DNA of 64,000 nt from Blautia schinkii DSM 10518 (GTDB lineage Bacteria > Bacillota > Clostridia > Lachnospirales > Lachnospiraceae): assembly GCA_000702025.1 (NCBI GenBank), contig KL370851.1:264005-328004 (forward strand). Direction: 5' to 3'. The first letter of the stretch is position 1. Each line of letters begins with the position of its first letter. Positions 27,365-36,912 of this stretch are shown one piece after another. Below the pieces are notes generated by a model. It saw only the letters and a program-made list of their open reading frames with translations, was not told where the DNA came from and ran no database searches. Position numbers and translations under genes: made by a program.

Positions 27365-28597
27365 ATGCACAGGAATGGAGGAAATATGCTCACACTAGAA
27401 AGCTTCGAGGAAGCATCAGAAATCGTGAAACAGGTCACCCAGGAGACAAAGCTCATTAAAAGCAGCTACTTCACGGAGCTGACCGGAAACAAAGTGTTTT
27501 TCAAGCCAGAAAATATGCAGCGTACCGGCGCCTATAAAGTGCGCGGCGCTTACTATAAAATCAGCACACTCACAGACGAGGAAAGAAATAAAGGCCTGAT
27601 TACCGCTTCTGCGGGCAACCATGCCCAGGGCGTAGCCTACGCGGCACATAAATATGGAGTGAAGGCAGTCATTGTCATGCCCACCACAACTCCTTTAATT
27701 AAGGTGGAACGCACCAAAAGCTACGGCGCTGAAGTCATCCTTCAGGGAGACGTATACGACGAAGCCTGTGCCTACGCTCTGGAGTTGTCAGAAAAAGAAG
27801 GCTATACCTTCATCCATCCCTTCGACGACCTGGCAGTTGCCACAGGGCAGGGAACCATTGCCATGGAAATCGTGCAGGAGCTTCCTCTTGTAGATTACAT
27901 CCTGGTACCTGTAGGCGGCGGCGGACTTGCCACAGGCGTATCAACCCTGGCAAAACTACTCAACCCGCACATCAAAGTCATCGGCGTAGAGCCAGCCGGA
28001 GCAGCCTGCCTCAAAGCATCCCTTGCAAAAGGCGAGGTAGTCACTGTTGAAAACGTAAACACCATTGCCGACGGTACCGCCGTACAAACCCCAGGCTCAA
28101 AAATCTTCCCCTACCTCCAGGAAAATCTCGACAGCATCCTCACCATAGACGATGACGAGCTGATTGTAGCATTCCTCGATATGGTAGAAAACCACAAAAT
28201 GATCGTAGAGAACTCCGGCCTGCTCACAGTAGCCGCCCTCCGCCACCTCGATTTCAAGAACAAAAAAGTAGTATCCATCCTAAGCGGCGGAAACATGGAC
28301 GTGATCACCATGTCATCCGTGGTACAGCACGGCCTGATCCAGCGCGACCGTATCTTCACCGTTTCCGTCCTTATCCCGGACAAAGCCGGAGAACTGGTAC
28401 GCGTAGCTTCCATCATAGCCAACGAACAAGGCAACGTCATCAAACTCGACCACAACCAGTTCGTAAGCACCAACCGAAACGCAGCAGTAGAACTAAAAAT
28501 AACTCTCGAAGCCTTCGGCACAGACCACAAAAAACAGATCGTCAAAGCCCTGGAAGCCGCCGGCTGCCGCCCCAAAGTAATCCGCGCCAGCCTTTAA
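27365..28597 (+). CDS. ilvA: Threonine ammonia-lyase with C-terminal ACT domain
   Basis: A 410-residue PLP enzyme deaminating threonine to 2-oxobutanoate. The PLP lysine is in RTGAYKVRGAYYK, and the phosphate loop and glycine-rich motifs are SAGNHAQGVA, VPVGGGGLATG and SILSGGN. A single ACT domain (last ~80 residues) suggests allosteric control, as in the medium-length TdcB/IlvA group, so it may be biosynthetic or catabolic. ATG 27365 has GGAGG at 7 nt; ATG 27386 is the alternative. The 207-nt upstream gap shows no T-box motif. Confidence 0.9.
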   Translation: MHRNGGNMLTLESFEEASEIVKQVTQETKLIKSSYFTELTGNKVFFKPENMQRTGAYKVRGAYYKISTLTDEERNKGLITASAGNHAQGVAYAAHKYGVKAVIVMPTTTPLIKVERTKSYGAEVILQGDVYDEACAYALELSEKEGYTFIHPFDDLAVATGQGTIAMEIVQELPLVDYILVPVGGGGLATGVSTLAKLLNPHIKVIGVEPAGAACLKASLAKGEVVTVENVNTIADGTAVQTPGSKIFPYLQENLDSILTIDDDELIVAFLDMVENHKMIVENSGLLTVAALRHLDFKNKKVVSILSGGNMDVITMSSVVQHGLIQRDRIFTVSVLIPDKAGELVRVASIIANEQGNVIKLDHNQFVSTNRNAAVELKITLEAFGTDHKKQIVKALEAAGCRPKVIRASL

Positions 28598-28629
28598 CCT
28601 CAATTTTTACCATTATAACAATATTAACA

Positions 28630-28670
28630 AGAGAAAAGCAGAATGCCTTTACGACATCCTGCTTTTCTCT
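28630..28670. terminator. Terminator between convergent genes
   Basis: A 12-bp stem AGAGAAAAGCAG/CTGCTTTTCTCT (28630-28641 with 28659-28670), extended past one mismatch by 3 bp. Downstream T content is modest on both strands. It lies after ilvA and can also serve the opposing DUF362 gene. Confidence 0.65.
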
Positions 28671-28802
28671 TTACAACCACATCCGATTTATTCACATTTA
28701 CTCAATACATTACAATATTGTACATTGCCAATCGGCACCTACAATATCACCCATCATCACCAAATCCGTAAAACACACGCCAGCGTGCCCAACAGGGGGA
28801 GC

Positions 28803-28847
28803 TCGAGGGGGCATTCGGGCTTCGCAACTCTGAGATTGCCCCCTCGA
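28803..28847 (-). terminator. Hairpin abutting the DUF362 gene stop
   Basis: A perfect 11-bp stem TCGAGGGGGCA/TGCCCCCTCGA (28803-28813 with 28837-28847) starts at the base after the minus-strand stop codon. No T run follows on that strand, so it may act as a 3' stabiliser or a weak terminator. Confidence 0.5.
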
Positions 28848-29957
28848 CTATTTCACCTCAATCAACTCATACTCATCCGTCCCCAGCCCAATCTTCTTCG
28901 CATGCTCAATACTCGTACGCCAATTGGTCGTCGGGAATACCGCACTAAAATGATCATGCCCCTCATGGTCAGCCTCAGAGAGACAGGTATTGGCAATGAT
29001 CGGCTGTGCATTCACAGCGTCCGCACATGCCACATCCAGAGCAACCGGGTCAAAAGAAGCAAAGAACCCGACATCCGGCACAATCGCTGCATCATTCTCA
29101 GCGTGGCAGTCACAGTACGGAGAAACATCAATCACCAGGCTGATGTGGAAGTTCGGACGTCCACTTACAACTGCCTTGCTGTACTCGGCAATCTTGCAGT
29201 TCAAAATATCATTTGATTCGTCAGAAGCTGGCTGAACTGCATCCTTCGGACAGACACCGATACATCTGCCGCATCCGACACATTTATCGTGGTCGATGGT
29301 CGCCTTGCCCTCTGTAAATATAGGTGCATCATGCGCACAGATTTTCGCACAGCGTTTACAGCCGATACAGAGCTCCTGCTCTACCTGGGGCTTTCCGGCA
29401 CTGTGCATTTCCATTTTTCCGGCTCTTGAACCGCAGCCCATTCCGATATTTTTAAGAGTTCCACCAAAGCCGGTGGCCTCATGACCCTTGAAATGACTAA
29501 GTGTGATAAAAATGTCGGCATCCATAATGGCACGGCCGATTTTTGCTTCTTTCACATATTCGCCGCCTTCTACAGGCACATATTCCTCATCGGTCCCCTT
29601 AAGTCCGTCTGCAATCAGCACATGGCAGCCTGTTGAGAAGGGAGAGAAACCATTTGTGTACGCACTGTCCAAATGGTCGAGCGCGTTCTTGCGTCCGCCT
29701 ACGTATAAAGTATTACAGTCCGTAAGGAATGGCTTTCCGCCAAGCTCCTTGATCACGTCAACCACTACCTTGGCATAGTTGGGACGAAGGAAAGCCAGAT
29801 TACCCGGCTCACCAAAGTGAATCTTAATGGCAGCGTACTTTCCGTCAAAATCAATATCGCCGATACCAGCTTTTTTGATCAGACGTTCCAGTTTATTCAG
29901 CAGACCGTCATTAAATCCAGTACGCATACTTGTGTAATATACTTTTGCTTTTTCCAT
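28848..29957 (-). CDS. DUF362 domain protein with two [4Fe-4S] motifs
   Basis: A 369-residue cytoplasmic protein: DUF362 halves flank a ferredoxin insert with CIGCKRCAKIC and CVGCGRCIGVC. DUF362 proteins are frequent in anaerobes, and their reaction is not established; an electron-transfer or Fe-S-related role is inferred. AAGGAGG lies before the ATG at 29957. It is divergent from larC-larE. Confidence 0.85.
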   Translation of the reverse strand: MEKAKVYYTSMRTGFNDGLLNKLERLIKKAGIGDIDFDGKYAAIKIHFGEPGNLAFLRPNYAKVVVDVIKELGGKPFLTDCNTLYVGGRKNALDHLDSAYTNGFSPFSTGCHVLIADGLKGTDEEYVPVEGGEYVKEAKIGRAIMDADIFITLSHFKGHEATGFGGTLKNIGMGCGSRAGKMEMHSAGKPQVEQELCIGCKRCAKICAHDAPIFTEGKATIDHDKCVGCGRCIGVCPKDAVQPASDESNDILNCKIAEYSKAVVSGRPNFHISLVIDVSPYCDCHAENDAAIVPDVGFFASFDPVALDVACADAVNAQPIIANTCLSEADHEGHDHFSAVFPTTNWRTSIEHAKKIGLGTDEYELIEVK

Positions 29958-30114
29958 GAAATAATATCCTCCTTAATACTAATATGTCAGTAATTTCGCC
30001 GCAATGATAGTCCAAGATTAATGATAACCTATTAGACTGGAATTGGCAAGAAAATTGTGTTATTATGACAGACAGTGATACACCATATATAAACATTTAG
30101 AAGCGAGGTAGAAA

Positions 30115-31401
30115 ATGAATTTACATACATTATACTTAGAATGTTATTCAGGCATCAGCGGGGATATGCTGGTCGGGGCGCTGCTGGATTTAGGAGCGTC
30201 ATTTCAGGTACTTTGTGATGAGCTTAAGAAGCTCCCCGTAAGCGGTTACGAATTGAAGTTTGACTATGAACAGAAATGCGGTGTATATGCAGGCGCCTTC
30301 CGCGTACCCCTGGAAAGTGACAAGTATGTTGACGATGGGCATCACAACGATGGGCATTGCGATGATTCACACGAGCATCATAGCCATGCACATACTCATA
30401 GTCATACCCATAGCCATAGACATTACAGCGACATCCGCGAGATGATAGAAGCATCAGAGTTGAGCGAGGGCGTTAAGCAACGCGCCCTGTCTGTTTTTCA
30501 TGTTCTGGCCGAGGCGGAGGCCAAGGTGCATGGGAAATCCGTGGAGGACGTGGCTTTCCACGAGGTAGGAGCGGTGGATTCCATCGTGGATATTGTGGGT
30601 ACGGCCATCTGTCTGGAGAACCTGGGAATAGAGAAAATTCTTGTTTCGCCGATGCACGAGGGACAAGGACATACCTGGTGCCAGCACGGTAAAATACCCG
30701 TCCCTGTCCCAGCAGTGTTGGAGCTGGTGCAGCAGCACGGACTGCCCTTACGTATCACAGAGGTACAGGGTGAGATGATAACACCTACGGGAGCCGCAGT
30801 AGTCGCTGCACTGGCAGATTTACAGGAAAGCCCAGCCAAATACCAAATCCGAAAGGTAGGGATTGGATGCGGCGAGAAAGATTTTCCCCATGCCAATATA
30901 TTACGTGCCATGCTCCTTGAACCTTTAAAAAAAGAGAGTGAACCAGATACAGTCTGGGTATTAGAGACAAATGTGGACGATTGTACCGGGGAGCAGCTTG
31001 GATACGCAATCGAACGTCTGCTGGATGCCGGAGCAAGAGATGCCTGTGCCATGCCCTTATATATGAAAAAACACAGGCCGGCCTTTCTGCTGCAGGTCAT
31101 CTGCGACGAAAGCCAGGTGGAACAGATGGAAGCAATCCTTTTCCGGGAGACAACCAGCATAGGACTGCGCAAATATCAAACAAAACGCACAGTGCTGGCA
31201 CGCCGTATAGAAACAATGGAAACACCTCACGGAACGATTAAGGTGAAATGCTGCACACATGGCGCAGCGCAATATTGTTATCCCGAATACGAAAGCCTCA
31301 AAGCCATTGCACAGGAAAAAGGACTTCCCTATCAGCAGGTGTACAGGGATGTCATGGAACTTATCCAGATAAAAAGCGAGGAGGAGAATCTTGGCAGATA
31401 A
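30115..31401 (+). CDS. larC: Nickel-pincer cofactor cyclometallase LarC
   Basis: A 428-residue LarC (DUF111) protein that inserts nickel into the pincer nucleotide of lactate racemase-type enzymes using CTP. The N terminus reads CYSGISGDMLVGALLDLG. A histidine-rich stretch (residues ~76-103, with HSHAHTHSHTHSHRH) probably binds or stores nickel. It is one continuous gene, unlike the frameshift-joined larC1/larC2 of Lactobacillus plantarum. It overlaps larE by 11 nt. Confidence 0.92.
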   Translation: MNLHTLYLECYSGISGDMLVGALLDLGASFQVLCDELKKLPVSGYELKFDYEQKCGVYAGAFRVPLESDKYVDDGHHNDGHCDDSHEHHSHAHTHSHTHSHRHYSDIREMIEASELSEGVKQRALSVFHVLAEAEAKVHGKSVEDVAFHEVGAVDSIVDIVGTAICLENLGIEKILVSPMHEGQGHTWCQHGKIPVPVPAVLELVQQHGLPLRITEVQGEMITPTGAAVVAALADLQESPAKYQIRKVGIGCGEKDFPHANILRAMLLEPLKKESEPDTVWVLETNVDDCTGEQLGYAIERLLDAGARDACAMPLYMKKHRPAFLLQVICDESQVEQMEAILFRETTSIGLRKYQTKRTVLARRIETMETPHGTIKVKCCTHGAAQYCYPEYESLKAIAQEKGLPYQQVYRDVMELIQIKSEEENLGR

Positions 31402-32281
31402 TTCTAATTCATTGAACGCTCAAGAAATATACACTCATAAAACATATACTCATCAGCCCTTAGATGAAAAAAAACGTCGATTGCAGAGCATACTTGAAAC
31501 CAATGCGCAGGAAGATTTGTGCGTGGCTTTCTCCGGCGGCGTAGATTCCAGCCTGTTATTGGTGATGGCTTGTGAGGCAGCAGAGATATCCGGCAGAAAG
31601 GTCTATGCCATAACCATGGACACGGTTCTGCATCCAAAAGCAGACGTGGACATAGCCAGAAAGGTACTCGAAAAAACGAAAGCGATCCATCAGATTCTGA
31701 CGCTTGACGAGCTGGCTGTACCGGAAATCCGCATGAATCCCGTGAACCGCTGTTACCTTTGCAAAAAAGAACTGTACAGCCGGATGCTTGCTTTCGCGGC
31801 GGAGAAAGGTATTCAAACCCTACTTGAAGGCAGCAATGAGGATGACCTCCATGTTTACCGCCCCGGACTAAAGGCAGTAAGGGAATTAGGCGTAAAAAGC
31901 CCTCTTGCACAAAGCAGACTCACAAAGGATGAGGTACGCACGCTGGCAAGGGAATACGACATCCCGGTAGCCGACCGTCCGTCCGCCCCCTGTCTGGCCA
32001 CAAGACTGCCCTATGGCGCCGAAATAGATTTAGCACTTTTAAGCCGCATCGAAGAGGGCGAGGAAAATCTGAAAGCAATGGGGCTCAGAAACGTGCGCAT
32101 CCGTGTTCATGGCGATATCCTCCGCCTGGAAGCCGACGATACACAATTTCAACTTCTCATGCAACACAGACTTGAGGTTCTAGATTGTCTGAAAAAGGTG
32201 GGCTGTCCTTATATCACTCTGGATTTGGAAGGCTTCCGAAGCGGCAGCATGGATATCCACATTAAGAACACCGAAATATAG
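31391..32281 (+). CDS. larE: Pincer cofactor sulfur transferase LarE
   Basis: A 296-residue PP-loop enzyme (SGGVDSS) that adds sulfur to the pincer nucleotide precursor. Besides the cysteine in SAPCLATR (the sacrificial position) it has CYLC, giving the three cysteines of [4Fe-4S]-dependent LarE such as that of Thermotoga maritima, so it may be catalytic rather than sacrificial. The start is TTG 31391 with AGGAGG at 31379-31384, inside larC. larB and larA are not in the window. Confidence 0.9.
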   Translation: MADNSNSLNAQEIYTHKTYTHQPLDEKKRRLQSILETNAQEDLCVAFSGGVDSSLLLVMACEAAEISGRKVYAITMDTVLHPKADVDIARKVLEKTKAIHQILTLDELAVPEIRMNPVNRCYLCKKELYSRMLAFAAEKGIQTLLEGSNEDDLHVYRPGLKAVRELGVKSPLAQSRLTKDEVRTLAREYDIPVADRPSAPCLATRLPYGAEIDLALLSRIEEGEENLKAMGLRNVRIRVHGDILRLEADDTQFQLLMQHRLEVLDCLKKVGCPYITLDLEGFRSGSMDIHIKNTEI

Positions 32282-32346
32282 CATATGGCGGCGGTTCATT
32301 TGTGTTGGATTGCTTATTTAGAGTAGTTGATATTGTACTGTTTGCC

Positions 32347-32389
32347 AAAAGCGGCAGTTGTTTCCGTTTTGGAAATAACTGCCACTTTT
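32347..32389 (+). terminator. Terminator of larC-larE
   Basis: A 19-bp stem with one mismatch and one G-U (32347-32365 with 32371-32389), loop GTTTT, ending in TTTT. It lies in the 305-nt gap before ylxM, which otherwise holds only the ylxM promoter. Confidence 0.8.
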
Positions 32390-32540
32390 AAAACTTCCAA
32401 TAATATACGCCTGCTGCCAAAGTAACGAAAGCGTTTAAACAGTAATCTCCCGGAATCCTGTTTTTCTGCCCCCACTCCCATTCGTTTTCCCGTTCCACAA
32501 CTTCCCGGGGAACCCTTATAATTTTGTCAAGAAAAAACAC

Positions 32541-32569
32541 TTGACACCACCTCCGAAATACGATATGAT
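32541..32569 (+). promoter_or_regulatory. Strong promoter of the ylxM-ffh-rpsP operon
   Basis: Consensus TTGACA (32541-32546), a 17-nt spacer and TATGAT (32564-32569), with the start codon of ylxM 18 nt downstream. Confidence 0.8.
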
Positions 32570-32586
32570 AGCCAAGGTGATTACAG

Positions 32587-32910
32587 ATGGAGAAGTTTGT
32601 AGAGCAAGCATTATTATACGATTTTTACGGTGAGCTTCTGACCACGCGGCAGCAGCAGGTATACGAGAGCGTAGTGCTAGAGGATTATTCCTTGAGCGAG
32701 GTGGCAGAGGACTTAGGAATCAGCCGTCAGGGTGTGCATGATATGATCAAGCGCTGCAATAAGACCCTGGAGGAATACGAGGACAAGCTTCATCTTGTAG
32801 AGAAATTCCTGAACATCCGCCGTCAGGTGCAGGAAATACGCAAGCTGGCAGGTGAGTATCAGGCCGAAGATATAGCGGCCATTTCCAATGAAATATTAGA
32901 GGAGTTATGA
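32587..32910 (+). CDS. ylxM: SRP-associated HTH protein YlxM
   Basis: A 107-residue UPF0122 protein. The sigma-region-4-like helix-turn-helix includes YSLSEVAEDLGISRQGVHDMI. It stands immediately upstream of ffh (3 nt gap), the conserved Firmicute arrangement, and is thought to act with SRP. Confidence 0.93.
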   Translation: MEKFVEQALLYDFYGELLTTRQQQVYESVVLEDYSLSEVAEDLGISRQGVHDMIKRCNKTLEEYEDKLHLVEKFLNIRRQVQEIRKLAGEYQAEDIAAISNEILEEL

Positions 32911-32913
32911 TAG

Positions 32914-34260
32914 ATGGCATTTGAGAGCTTGACTGAGAAATTACAGAATGTATTTAAAAAGCTGAGAAGCAAGGGACGACTGACAGAAGAAGACGTTAAG
33001 ATAGCCCTGAAGGAAGTTAAGATGGCTCTTCTGGAAGCCGATGTCAACTTCAAGGTAGTGAAACAGTTTACCAAATCTGTACAGGAGCGGGCCGTAGGTC
33101 AGGACGTGATGAACGGTCTGAATCCGGGGCAGATGGTGATCAAGATTGTAAACGACGAGCTTGTAAGCCTTATGGGCAGCGAGACGACAGAGCTTCCAAT
33201 CAAGCCGGGCAATGAGATGACCGTGCTGATGATGGCAGGTCTCCAGGGTGCCGGTAAGACGACCACAGTGGCCAAGCTCGCTGGTAAGCTTAAGTCCAAG
33301 GGCAAACGGCCTTTGCTGGTAGCATGTGACGTGTATCGTCCCGCCGCTATCACACAGCTTCAGGTCAACGGCGAGAAGCAGGGCGTGGAGGTTTTCTCCA
33401 TGGGAGATAAGCAGAAGCCCGTAGACATCGCCAAGGCTGCCATTGAGCATGCCAAATCCAACCAGCAGAATGTAGTGCTCATCGATACTGCCGGACGTCT
33501 GCACATTGACGAAGGCATGATGCAGGAGCTTGCAGATATCAAGGCAAATGTCAACGTAGATGCCACTGTTCTCGTGGTAGATGCCATGACAGGACAGGAT
33601 GCGGTAAATGTTGCCAAGACATTTACGGACAAGGTAGGCATAGACGGTGTGATCCTTACGAAGATGGACGGCGACACCCGGGGTGGTGCAGCACTTTCCA
33701 TCAAGGCAGTGACCGGCAAACCGCTTCTGTATGTAGGTATGGGCGAGAAGCTTTCTGATCTGGAGCAGTTCTATCCGGACCGGATGGCATCCAGAATCCT
33801 GGGAATGGGCGATGTGATGAGCCTCATCGAAAAGGTGGAGGCCTCCGTAGACCAGGAGCAGGCACAGGAGATGCAGAAGAAGCTGAAGAAAATGGACTTC
33901 GACTTCAACGATTATCTCACAAGCCTGGAGCAGATGAATAAGATGGGCGGAATAGGCAGCGTGCTGAACATGCTTCCCGGAGTCGGCGGTAAGATGAAAG
34001 ACATCGAAGGCATGATTGACGAAAAAGCCATGGACCGCACGAAATCCATTATTCTTTCCATGACACAGCAGGAGAGGACGAATCCCAATATCCTCAATGT
34101 GTCCAGGAAGAACCGCATTGCCAGAGGCGCTGGCGTGGACATCGCCGAGGTTAACCGCCTTGTGAAGCAGTTTGAACAGAGTAAGAAAATGATGAAACAA
34201 ATGCCCGGACTCATGGGCGGCAAATCAGGTAAAAGAGGCGGCTTTAAGCTTCCCTTTTAA
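32914..34260 (+). CDS. ffh: Signal recognition particle protein Ffh
   Basis: A 448-residue SRP54 GTPase. The NG domain carries GLQGAGKTTTVAKLAGKL, DTAGRLHID and TKMDGDTRGGA; the methionine-rich M domain from about residue 300 (ending MKQMPGLMGG) binds signal peptides and SRP RNA. It works with FtsY encoded at 26204. Confidence 0.97.
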   Translation: MAFESLTEKLQNVFKKLRSKGRLTEEDVKIALKEVKMALLEADVNFKVVKQFTKSVQERAVGQDVMNGLNPGQMVIKIVNDELVSLMGSETTELPIKPGNEMTVLMMAGLQGAGKTTTVAKLAGKLKSKGKRPLLVACDVYRPAAITQLQVNGEKQGVEVFSMGDKQKPVDIAKAAIEHAKSNQQNVVLIDTAGRLHIDEGMMQELADIKANVNVDATVLVVDAMTGQDAVNVAKTFTDKVGIDGVILTKMDGDTRGGAALSIKAVTGKPLLYVGMGEKLSDLEQFYPDRMASRILGMGDVMSLIEKVEASVDQEQAQEMQKKLKKMDFDFNDYLTSLEQMNKMGGIGSVLNMLPGVGGKMKDIEGMIDEKAMDRTKSIILSMTQQERTNPNILNVSRKNRIARGAGVDIAEVNRLVKQFEQSKKMMKQMPGLMGGKSGKRGGFKLPF

Positions 34261-34311
34261 TATAAATCTAATTTAACCTAAAACAAACAAGATAAATGGA
34301 GGAAAACAAAA

Positions 34312-34557
34312 ATGGCAGTAAAGATCAGATTAAGAAGAATGGGACAGAAAAAGGCACCTTTTTATAGAATCGTAGTTGCAGATTCCCGCAGCAAACGTGA
34401 CGGAAGATGCATCGAGGAGATTGGTACTTATGACCCAACTCAGGACCCAAGCGTATATAAAGTAGACGAGGAAGCTGCTAAGAAATGGCTGGCAGCAGGC
34501 GCTCAGCCTACAGAAGTTGTTGCTAAGATCTTCAAGAACGCCGGAATCGAAAAATAA
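34312..34557 (+). CDS. rpsP: 30S ribosomal protein S16
   Basis: An 81-residue protein starting MAVKIRLRRMGQKKAPFYR, the S16 signature. It has a GGAGG site and lies in the canonical ffh-rpsP-khpA order. Confidence 0.97.
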   Translation: MAVKIRLRRMGQKKAPFYRIVVADSRSKRDGRCIEEIGTYDPTQDPSVYKVDEEAAKKWLAAGAQPTEVVAKIFKNAGIEK

Positions 34558-34616
34558 GAGATGCCAGGAAAGGTATTTCTGTTGCGTCCCATAAGGACGG
34601 GTCAGGGAGGTATGTA

Positions 34617-34847
34617 ATGAAAGAATTAGTAGAAGTAATTGCAAAATCTCTTGTTGAAAATCCGGATGAAGTAGTCGTTACCGAGACTGAGAAAGATGAT
34701 GCGGTTATCATCGAGCTTAAGGTGGGACCTGCCGATATGGGCAAGGTGATCGGTCGTCAGGGAAGAATTGCCAAGGCAATCCGCACGGTAGTCAAAGCGG
34801 CTTCTTCGAAAAGCAGCAAAAAAGTGATTGTAGATATTCTGCAATGA
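34617..34847 (+). CDS. khpA: KH-domain RNA-binding protein KhpA
   Basis: A 76-residue single KH domain with the GRQG loop in GKVIGRQGRIAKAIR. It partners with KhpB in Firmicutes and affects RNA and cell elongation. It stands between rpsP and rimM as usual. Confidence 0.93.
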   Translation: MKELVEVIAKSLVENPDEVVVTETEKDDAVIIELKVGPADMGKVIGRQGRIAKAIRTVVKAASSKSSKKVIVDILQ

Positions 34848-34923
34848 AAATGAGAGTCAGGAGCTGTGGATACCATGGCTCCTGATTTAATATTATGAGA
34901 ATGCCGATGAAGGAGTTCATTAG

Positions 34924-35430
34924 ATGGAAGATATGTTAAAAGTAGGCGTGATAACGACTACCCACGGAGTGAGAGGCGAGGTTAAAGTCTTTCCTACCAC
35001 AGACGACGCGGGCCGTTTTCTGGAATTAGATTATGTGTTTCTGGACACCGGAAAAGAGCTTTGCAGACTGGAAATTGAAAATGTGAAATTTTTTAAAAAC
35101 CTCGCAATTCTAAAATTCGAGGGGATTGATAATATAAATGATATAGAAATGTACAAGGGCCGTGATCTGTGGATACCCCGTGAGGAAGCGCAGGAGTTGG
35201 GCGAAAACGAATATTATATAGCCGATCTGATCGGCATGAAGGTGATCCTGGAGGATGGCAGCGCTTTCGGTACCTTGAAGGATGTGATGGAGACCGGTGC
35301 AAATGATGTATATGTGGTAGTTACCGGAGACGGACGAGAGGTACTTCTTCCGGCTATCAAAGAGTGTATTGTCGCAGTAGATGTTGACAACAGCCTTATG
35401 ACCGTACATTTGATGAAAGGACTGCTGTAG
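34924..35430 (+). CDS. rimM: Ribosome maturation factor RimM
   Basis: A 168-residue protein with an N-terminal RimM barrel (VGVITTTHGVRGEVKVFP) and a C-terminal PRC barrel; it binds S19 during 30S assembly. trmD starts at the base after its stop. Confidence 0.95.
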   Translation: MEDMLKVGVITTTHGVRGEVKVFPTTDDAGRFLELDYVFLDTGKELCRLEIENVKFFKNLAILKFEGIDNINDIEMYKGRDLWIPREEAQELGENEYYIADLIGMKVILEDGSAFGTLKDVMETGANDVYVVVTGDGREVLLPAIKECIVAVDVDNSLMTVHLMKGLL

Positions 35431-36189
35431 ATGAATTTTCATGTATTGACCTTATTTCCGGAGATGATACAGTCAGGCATGAATACCAGTATTATCGGGC
35501 GGGCGATCGCGAAAGGGCTCCTGAGCCTGGAAGCTGTAAATATCCGGGATTTTGCTTACAATAAGCATCAGAAAGTGGACGATTATCCATATGGCGGCGG
35601 CGCAGGTATGCTGATGCAGGCCGAGCCTGTGTATTTGTCCTATGAGTCTATTGTAAACCGTATCGGCAGAAAGCCCCGTGTAGTTTACCTCACCCCTCAA
35701 GGCAGGGTATTTGACCAGGGAATGGCTAAAGAGATGGCACAGGAGGAGGACCTTGTTTTTCTATGCGGACACTACGAGGGGATAGACGAGCGTGTGCTGG
35801 AGGAGATTGTGACAGATTATGTTTCTATCGGCGATTATGTGCTCACCGGAGGAGAGCTTCCGGCCATGGTGATGATGGATTCCATAGCGCGGATGGTGCC
35901 CGGGGTGCTCAGCAACCAGGAATCCGGAGAGACGGAATCATTTTCCGGGCATCTTCTGGAATATCCGCAGTACAGCCGGCCTGAGGAATGGCACGGCAGG
36001 AAGGTGCCCGAAGTATTGCTTTCCGGACACCATGCAAATGTGGAAAAATGGAGAAGAGAACAATCTGTTCTACGAACGGCTAAATGGAGACCTGACCTGC
36101 TTAAAAAAGCAGATTTGACGAATCAGGAATGGAATTATGTGCGTCAGCTTAAGAAACAGTGGAAGGAAGAGACGGATATCCCGGGGTGA
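35431..36189 (+). CDS. trmD: tRNA (guanine-37-N1)-methyltransferase TrmD
   Basis: A 252-residue SPOUT methyltransferase with the trefoil-knot motif SIGDYVLTGGELPAMV and LCGHYEGIDER. It methylates G37 next to the anticodon to prevent frameshifting. The usual next gene, rplS, is not here; instead a terminator covers the stop codon and a minus-strand regulator follows. Confidence 0.96.
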   Translation: MNFHVLTLFPEMIQSGMNTSIIGRAIAKGLLSLEAVNIRDFAYNKHQKVDDYPYGGGAGMLMQAEPVYLSYESIVNRIGRKPRVVYLTPQGRVFDQGMAKEMAQEEDLVFLCGHYEGIDERVLEEIVTDYVSIGDYVLTGGELPAMVMMDSIARMVPGVLSNQESGETESFSGHLLEYPQYSRPEEWHGRKVPEVLLSGHHANVEKWRREQSVLRTAKWRPDLLKKADLTNQEWNYVRQLKKQWKEETDIPG

Positions 36190-36201
36190 CTCCGGGATAT
36201 C
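36175..36201 (+). terminator. Terminator overlapping the trmD stop
   Basis: A perfect 10-bp stem GATATCCCGG/CCGGGATATC (36175-36184 with 36192-36201) with a 7-nt loop that contains the trmD stop codon (36187-36189). A T run (CATTTTC) follows. Confidence 0.7.
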
Positions 36202-36218
36202 GCTCATTTTCAAGCTGC

Positions 36219-36617
36219 CTAGAGATTTTCACCTTTATCGTTCGCTGCATTGCTGATCCGATATGATTGAATTCTTTCAATTAAAGCTTCGGATATGTCA
36301 AAATACAAGCTTTGCTGCTCTTGTGTGAGTTCATTAAATTTTTCGCCCAGGGTGAATTCCATTACAGAAGAGTTAATAGGGAGATAGTCACGAAGCAGTT
36401 CATTGCCATGTACGTCAAGTATTCGGCAGACTTCTATGAATAAATCAATGCTGCATCTTCTGCGGCCACGTTCAATATTACTGTAATGCTGAAGGGAAAT
36501 GTTAAGGCGCTCTGCCATCTGCTGTTGTGTATAGCCCTTTTTCTTGCGAAGTTCGCACATCCGCTGTCCGATTTTTGCAGCAGACCCGTTGAGACCTTTT
36601 ACTTTTGTGGTATTCAT
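36219..36617 (-). CDS. XRE-family HTH regulator
   Basis: A 132-residue protein with an N-terminal Cro/C1 helix-turn-helix (MCELRKKKGYTQQQMAERLN, then SLQHYSNIERGRR) and a helical C-terminal tail. AAAGGAGAG precedes the start. Targets are unknown. It is divergent from queA across a 295-nt gap that holds the queA promoter and otherwise nothing recognised. Confidence 0.85.
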   Translation of the reverse strand: MNTTKVKGLNGSAAKIGQRMCELRKKKGYTQQQMAERLNISLQHYSNIERGRRRCSIDLFIEVCRILDVHGNELLRDYLPINSSVMEFTLGEKFNELTQEQQSLYFDISEALIERIQSYRISNAANDKGENL

Positions 36618-36782
36618 TTAACGCTCTCCTTTTTTTCGTATGTTAAATATCATAAAGAATATGGAAAAATATGGAAGAACCTATCTGAAAATAATTATTC
36701 AAAGTGGCGTGGTTTACAAGAAAAAATGCACAAAAAGTAATATTTCTTGCACAAATGTAATGAGAGCTGTAGGAAATTGTCG

Positions 36783-36811
36783 TTGAAGGAACGAAATAAG
36801 GGTGCTATAAT
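36783..36811 (+). promoter_or_regulatory. Promoter of queA
   Basis: TTGAAG (36783-36788), a 17-nt spacer and TATAAT (36806-36811), leaving a leader of about 95 nt. Confidence 0.65.
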
Positions 36812-36912
36812 ACTAAAAGTTTTGGATATTTTGAGCCGGTTTCAGGAGGCTTAACTGCTAATTGGCTAAGCGTTGATCATGTAATGGTGATTATGGAATA
36901 AAGGAGATTTGT

